A DNA stretch of 10,204 nt from positions 1-10,204 of the forward strand of contig CAJIYV010000018.1 in assembly GCA_905181745.1 (NCBI GenBank), written 5' to 3'. The first letter of the stretch is position 1. Each line of letters starts with the position of its first letter. The translations under genes and the position numbers were made by a program. This document shows positions 7,501 to 10,204 of the stretch, in pieces. Source of the DNA: an uncultured Actinomycetes bacterium (lineage in GTDB: Bacteria; Actinomycetota; Actinomycetes; S36-B12). The notes beneath the pieces are model-generated. The model did no database searches and was not told where the DNA came from. It saw only the letters and a list, made by a program, of their open reading frames with translations.

Positions 7501-8068
7501 AAATATCGCGATAGTCCGCGGCCGCCGCGAGTGCCTTCTTGTACTGACCGGCTTGTAACCAGCGATTCACTTCACCACTCGCACAACCGGTTGTCCCGAT
7601 CAAACCTTTGCCGTAGCGGTCTAAAAGTTCTCGGTCGAAGCGAGGCTTGTGGTAGTAGCCTTCGATACTGGCAAGGGATGACAAGCGGAACAGATTATGC
7701 ATCCCCTGGGTGTTCTCTGCCCAAAGAGTCATATGCGTGTAACTTTGCTTACCGCGGCCCGCCCCGGGATCTTCGGGAGCTCCCTCGTCAAAACCACCGC
7801 CAAAATCAAACCGAGAACGCTCAAACCGGCCCTGTGGGGCGTAATAACCTTCCAGCCCGATTATTGGCTTTACACCGTGCGCATTGCCCTTTTTCCAGAA
7901 GTCATATGCGCCAAAGAGGTTGCCGTGGTCGGTCATTGCAATAGCGGGCATGCCTTGTTCTTTTGCCGCCAAAAAAAGTTCATCTAGTTTCGATGCGCCA
8001 TCAAGCATCGAATATTCGGTGTGAACATGCAGGTGGACGAAGTCGCCACTTCTTTCCGTCGCACTCAC
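4523..8068 (-). CDS. dnaE: DNA polymerase III alpha subunit (DnaE1 type)
   Basis: DnaE is the replicative polymerase catalytic subunit. The 1181-residue length is typical. In order it shows an N-terminal PHP domain; the C-family palm with PDIDIDF (catalytic D422 and D424) and MDFLGLR (third Asp, D586); YRPGPM, YQEQVM, RRAMGKKKKE and AFNKAHTAGYG; a helix-hairpin-helix region with IRNVGTNVVESI; the sliding-clamp motif QFDLF (945-949); and an OB fold (VSLGGLVTSVVRKTTKKGS). All nine PHP metal ligands known from mycobacterial DnaE1 are present (H14, H16, D23, H48, E73, H112, C162, D230, H232), so PHP 3'-5' proofreading is expected. The start is GTG at 8068 with AAGGG about seven bases before it, after a 98-bp gap from rluD. 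Its stop overlaps the start of the membrane gene. Confidence 0.98.
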   Translation of the reverse strand: MSATERSGDFVHLHVHTEYSMLDGASKLDELFLAAKEQGMPAIAMTDHGNLFGAYDFWKKGNAHGVKPIIGLEGYYAPQGRFERSRFDFGGGFDEGAPEDPGAGRGKQSYTHMTLWAENTQGMHNLFRLSSLASIEGYYHKPRFDRELLDRYGKGLIGTTGCASGEVNRWLQAGQYKKALAAAADYRDIFGAGNFFAEIMDHGLAIERNFMPDLIKIAKTLDLPLIATNDMHYIHEGDADTHDVLLCIGTRTTLDDPKRFRFDARDFYLKSAAQMRELWSEFPEACDNTLLIAERCNVEFSEGANLMPRADIPAGESEESWLVKEVEIGLARRYSAGVPDAVRTQAEYELGVIAQMGFPGYFLVVADLVQHAKTSGIRVGPGRGSAAGAMISYALGITDLDPIEHGLLFERFLNPERISMPDIDIDFDERRRADMIRYATEKYGEERVAQIVTYGSIKAKAAVKDSARVLGLPYSVGERITKAMPPSVMGKDITLKGAFDPEDSRYSEAAEFRALYLSDPEAKTVVDTAKGLEGLKRQPGVHAAGVILCSEPLMDVIPVWKREQDGAIITQFDMGACEALGLLKMDFLGLRNLSVLDDCLENIMRNTGVEVVLETLGLDDGPAYELLSRGDTLGVFQLDGGPMRSLLRSMAPDNFEDISAVLALYRPGPMGANAHNDYADRKNGRKPVVPIHPELEAPLSEILGDTYGLIVYQEQVMAIAQLLAGYSLGKADLLRRAMGKKKKEILEQEFVPFSEGMRERGFSEPAINKLWEVLVPFSDYAFNKAHTAGYGLVSYWTAYLKANYPAEYMAALLTSMADDKERSAIYLNECRRMGIKVLPPDVNDSDANYTPRGSDIRFGLTAIRNVGTNVVESIIATRNRVGRFADFHDFIAKVDIAVCNRRVVESLVKAGAFDSLGHTRKGLSGVHEQVIDAAVDIKRSEAVGQFDLFGGLEEGGEESLIERPVIGITEWEKSLLLAHERDMLGLYVSDHPLFGMESALAQLSDRSIASVLIDEHLDGQVVSLGGLVTSVVRKTTKKGSAWAIVTIEDLEGTLEVMVFPASYASFGTLLVDDSILVIRTKIDRSDEDGIRAIALEVIAPDLSGAPAGPVRLTMAAARCVPPLVARLKTILAQHPGTTEVQLHLSGGTSTTVMKLDDVFRVTPSPSLFGDLKALLGSSCLM

Positions 8069-8083
8069 GCCATCACCCTTATC

Positions 8084-8089
8084 AATCTA
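8084..8089 (-). promoter_or_regulatory. Possible -10 element for dnaE
   Basis: TAGATT on the minus strand fits TAnnnT and lies in the 98-bp rluD-dnaE gap (8069-8166). Transcription starting seven bases later would begin at G8076, on a GTG that opens a three-codon reading frame (GTG ATG GCG TGA) whose stop overlaps the dnaE GTG. No -35 box is clear. A start one to three bases earlier would keep part of the AAGGG ribosome site. Apart from this and the inverted repeat at 8136-8156, I see no gene in the gap. Confidence 0.35.
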
Positions 8090-8135
8090 CAACTTGCCTA
8101 CCCAATAATTCCCGTGAAAACCACCTGCCGGACCA

Positions 8136-8156
8136 CTGCATAAGGGGAAGATGCAG
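8136..8156. repeat. Short inverted repeat in rluD-dnaE gap
   Basis: CTGCAT (8136-8141) and ATGCAG (8151-8156) are exact reverse complements around a nine-base spacer. It starts 11 bases after the rluD stop in the direction of transcription. A TTTT run follows on the minus strand only about 20 bases later, so it is a poor intrinsic terminator. It could be a weak terminator, an operator, or chance. Confidence 0.3.
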
Positions 8157-8166
8157 AATTTAGCTC

Positions 8167-9093
8167 TCAGGCGTCGCGCAAAATTCCTAAAGCACGAGTG
8201 AGGTCTTCGCTGTATTCACTTTTCAGTTCAACTTTTTCACCGGTCCGCGGGTGATCAAATCCAAGTTCAACCGCGTGTAACCATTGGCGATTTAGACCCA
8301 ATCGAGTCGCTAAAACCGGATCTCCACCGTACATGGTGTCCCCGGCAATTGGATGACGCATCGCTGACATATGCACCCGAATTTGATGGGTTCTCCCCGT
8401 TTCCAGTTGCACCTGCACTAATGAAGCATGCCGAAATGCTTCCAGGGTTTCGTAGTGGGTAACGCTAGGCTTGCCGTCCTTGGTGACCGCATATTTGTAC
8501 TCGTGGCCGGGATGGCGCCCAATGGCAGCGTCAATTGTTCCCACAAGCGGATCCAGCAGCCCTTGGACGACCGCGTGATAGAGCTTGTGCACCTCCCGAT
8601 TCCGGAACAGATTTTTCATGCGCGAGTAAGACATCTCGTTTTTGGCCACGGCCATGAGCCCAGAAGTCCCCGCATCGAGTCGGTGGACGATCCCTTCTCG
8701 TTCGGGAGCCCCTGACGTACTAATTGTGTACCCGGCCGCCGCTAGGCCACCGATCACTGTCGGACCTTCCCAACCACGGCTGGGGTGGGCTGCGACCCCT
8801 GGTGGCTTATCAACGACAACTAGATCCGAGTCATCGTAAATAATCTGCATCCCTGGAACTGGCTCGGCGATGATCTCAATCGTTTCTTTTGTCGGTGAAA
8901 TATCTAGATCAACATCGATCTTTTGACCTTCAACCACGCGATCACTTTTGACCAATGAACGGTCAGCAGCACAGATTGCACCGGCCTCAATCAGCGCCAC
9001 GGCAGCGGAGCGGCTCAGGCCCAGCAGCCGGGTTAACGCGACGTCGACCCGCTCCCCCGCAAGACCTTCAGGAATTGTGAACTCGCGAGTCAC
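8167..9093 (-). CDS. rluD: RluD-type 23S rRNA pseudouridine synthase
   Basis: This 308-residue protein belongs to the RluA/RluD family, which converts specific uridines of 23S rRNA to pseudouridine. An N-terminal S4 RNA-binding domain (about residues 10-65, GERVDVALTRLLGLSRSAAV) is followed by the catalytic domain with VVDKPPGVAAHPS, the HRLDAGTSGLM motif carrying catalytic D140, KLYHAVVQG, and the C-terminal LETGRTHQIRVHM. It begins with GTG at 9093, overlapping the lspA stop as GTGA, with GGAG eight bases before the start. This lspA-rluD pairing is widespread in bacteria. By analogy with E. coli RluD it may modify helix 69, but family members differ in target and the sequence alone does not settle this. 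Confidence 0.94.
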   Translation of the reverse strand: MTREFTIPEGLAGERVDVALTRLLGLSRSAAVALIEAGAICAADRSLVKSDRVVEGQKIDVDLDISPTKETIEIIAEPVPGMQIIYDDSDLVVVDKPPGVAAHPSRGWEGPTVIGGLAAAGYTISTSGAPEREGIVHRLDAGTSGLMAVAKNEMSYSRMKNLFRNREVHKLYHAVVQGLLDPLVGTIDAAIGRHPGHEYKYAVTKDGKPSVTHYETLEAFRHASLVQVQLETGRTHQIRVHMSAMRHPIAGDTMYGGDPVLATRLGLNRQWLHAVELGFDHPRTGEKVELKSEYSEDLTRALGILRDA

Positions 9094-9659
9094 AGGTCTG
9101 ACTCCACCTGGGAGCCAGCCATTTCTGGCTTTCCGTCAAGCGGCACCCCGCGAACCAACAAAATCGCCATGCCGATTCCTGAAATGACCACGGCCATATC
9201 TGCAATGTTAAAAATTGCCCAATAAGGAATTTGGATGAAATCAACAACCGAACCCTCAAATGGACCTGGTGAGCGAAACATGCGATCAATCAAGTTTCCC
9301 AATGAACCACCGAGTATCCCACCGAGAGCAAGCGCCCACGGAAGACTTCCCAGCCGTCGCGCATAACGAAAAATGACTACAACAACCGCAATTGCAATCA
9401 ATGTGAACAGCCAGGTGATGCCCGTACCTATGGAAAAGGCTGCTCCCGTGTTTTCGGTGTAAGTGAATTTGAGGAAACCGCCAAGCAACGCTAACGGGTC
9501 TTCGCCCGACAACCTGCGTGGAAGCAAATATTGCTGTGCCCAGTATTTGGTGAGCTGATCGAGCCCAACAATCACGAGCGCGACGGCTCCGAACAGTACA
9601 AGTTTACGACGATTACGCCGAGACGGTTGATGGTGCGCGGCTGCAATTAGATCGGACAC
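9090..9659 (-). CDS. lspA: Lipoprotein signal peptidase (signal peptidase II)
   Basis: LspA is the inner-membrane aspartyl protease that cuts the signal peptide from diacylglyceryl-modified prolipoproteins just before the lipidated cysteine. It has four hydrophobic segments and the conserved boxes GLDQLTKYW, YTENTGAAFS, GNLIDR (catalytic Asp, residue 125 counted from the start used here), VVDFIQIP and FNIADM (second catalytic Asp, 154). The N-terminal tail is basic (PSRRNRRK), fitting a cytoplasmic end. Two GTG codons could start it: 9665 (191 residues) and 9659 (189 residues). Neither has a Shine-Dalgarno. I prefer 9659 because a TAGAGT hexamer ends six bases before it, as in a leaderless promoter. 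Its last bases overlap the rluD start, so the two are probably translationally coupled. Confidence 0.94.
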   Translation of the reverse strand: MSDLIAAAHHQPSRRNRRKLVLFGAVALVIVGLDQLTKYWAQQYLLPRRLSGEDPLALLGGFLKFTYTENTGAAFSIGTGITWLFTLIAIAVVVVIFRYARRLGSLPWALALGGILGGSLGNLIDRMFRSPGPFEGSVVDFIQIPYWAIFNIADMAVVISGIGMAILLVRGVPLDGKPEMAGSQVESDL

Positions 9660-9665
9660 CCCCAC

Positions 9666-9671
9666 ACTCTA
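9666..9671 (-). promoter_or_regulatory. Predicted -10 element for lspA (leaderless)
   Basis: TAGAGT on the minus strand lies in the roughly 40-bp gap between the dksA-like gene and lspA. Six bases separate it from the GTG at 9659, the same spacing as at the Lon-domain gene. No convincing -35 box is seen. If used, it lets lspA-rluD be transcribed separately from the gene upstream. Confidence 0.42.
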
Positions 9672-9704
9672 CGCGAGTACGTGCAGGTAATTTCCGAGGC
9701 GCAC

Positions 9705-10204
9705 TTACTGGCGTTCTTCCGCCACCTTGCATGACATGCAGAGCTTTGCCCGTGGGAATGCCTGCAAACGGAACTTCCCAATTCCATTGCCACAGCCGTC
9801 GCAGATGCCGTAAGTTCCGTCATCAACGCGCCCAAGTGCTTGGCGCACTTGCTCTAACATTTCCCGAGCATTATTAGCAAGCGACATTTCGTGCTCTCGC
9901 TCGAATGTCTTCGTCCCGGTATCGGCTTGATCATCGCCCGCGCCGTCGCCTGAGTCGAGAATGAGATCCGCGAGTCCCTGTTCGCTCGTGGCGATCTCTT
10001 CAAGTAAGCGTACTTCGTCGTCATTGAGCGAATTCCGCACTTTGTTCCGCTCAGCTTTAGTCCACGGGCTTTCATCCTCACGCACGGTGAGAACTGGAGC
10101 CGTTACAGATGCTCGAGGAGAAATTACTTTTACGATTCCCTCTGCCTTCTTCCCTCTCGCCGGCCGGGTTGTGACCGGGACCAATTTCTCAAAAACCGTC
10201 TTTA
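9705..10204 (-). CDS. DksA/TraR-family C4 zinc-finger protein (5' end probably beyond right edge)
   Basis: The C-terminal half is a DksA/TraR zinc finger: CDGCG and CMSCK give a CxxC-x17-CxxC set of zinc ligands, preceded by a helical region with the acidic SGDGAGDDQADTG and FEREHEMSLANNAREML. DksA proteins enter the RNA polymerase secondary channel and alter initiation; whether the actinobacterial relatives upstream of lspA do so is not established. Before the core (which begins near VREDESPWTKAE) is a basic, low-complexity stretch with RPARGKKAEG. Homologues I recall have long Lys/Ala-rich N-terminal tails. The frame stays open to the window edge. A TTG at 10184 could start it (159 residues) but has no good ribosome site, so I treat the gene as cut by the edge; a GTG at 10085 would start just before the core. 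Confidence 0.82.
   Translation of the reverse strand, partial: KTVFEKLVPVTTRPARGKKAEGIVKVISPRASVTAPVLTVREDESPWTKAERNKVRNSLNDDEVRLLEEIATSEQGLADLILDSGDGAGDDQADTGTKTFEREHEMSLANNAREMLEQVRQALGRVDDGTYGICDGCGNGIGKFRLQAFPRAKLCMSCKVAEERQ

Overview
The window is a stretch of bacterial core chromosome, most likely from an actinobacterium of moderate G+C (roughly half by eye). This rests on the gene order dksA/traR-like – lspA – rluD – dnaE close to hisD-hisC-hisB, an actinobacterial-type DnaE whose PHP metal site is complete, frequent GTG starts, and several start codons placed 6-7 nt after a TAnnnT -10 hexamer, as in leaderless actinobacterial mRNAs. I cannot name a genus. Nothing looks mobile: no IS, integrase, tRNA, rRNA, CRISPR or phage gene is visible, and no gap between genes exceeds about 100 bp.

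Layout. Positions 1-2806 (minus strand) hold the start of a histidine operon, hisD-hisC-hisB, with hisB running off the left edge. Positions 2830-4002 (plus strand) hold a two-gene unit: a stand-alone Lon N-terminal-domain protein and a YbaK/EbsC-type aminoacyl-tRNA deacylase. Positions 3990-10204 (minus strand) hold, in transcription order, a DksA/TraR-type zinc-finger protein (5' end probably off the right edge), lspA (signal peptidase II), rluD-like pseudouridine synthase, dnaE (replicative polymerase alpha subunit) and a small four-helix membrane protein of unknown function.

How it fits together. The genes serve separate housekeeping roles: histidine synthesis, tRNA quality control, lipoprotein maturation, 23S rRNA modification and DNA replication. 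Junctions are very tight: hisD/hisC 10 nt, hisC/hisB 16 nt, lspA/rluD a 4-nt GTGA overlap, dnaE/membrane gene a 13-nt overlap, and the convergent ybaK/membrane gene ends a 13-nt overlap. Most internal genes (hisB, rluD, ybaK, the membrane gene) carry Shine-Dalgarno-like sequences, though hisC's is weak. The first genes of units (hisD, the Lon-domain gene, probably lspA) instead have a TAnnnT hexamer 6-7 nt before the start codon.

The points most worth a second look are the divergent hisD / Lon-domain promoter region, where two opposed -10 hexamers share one TA step and both predicted mRNAs are leaderless; a perfect 10-bp inverted repeat inside hisD with a CIRCE-like core; and a possible three-codon leaderless mini-ORF whose stop overlaps the dnaE start. 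I found no convincing undescribed multi-gene system.
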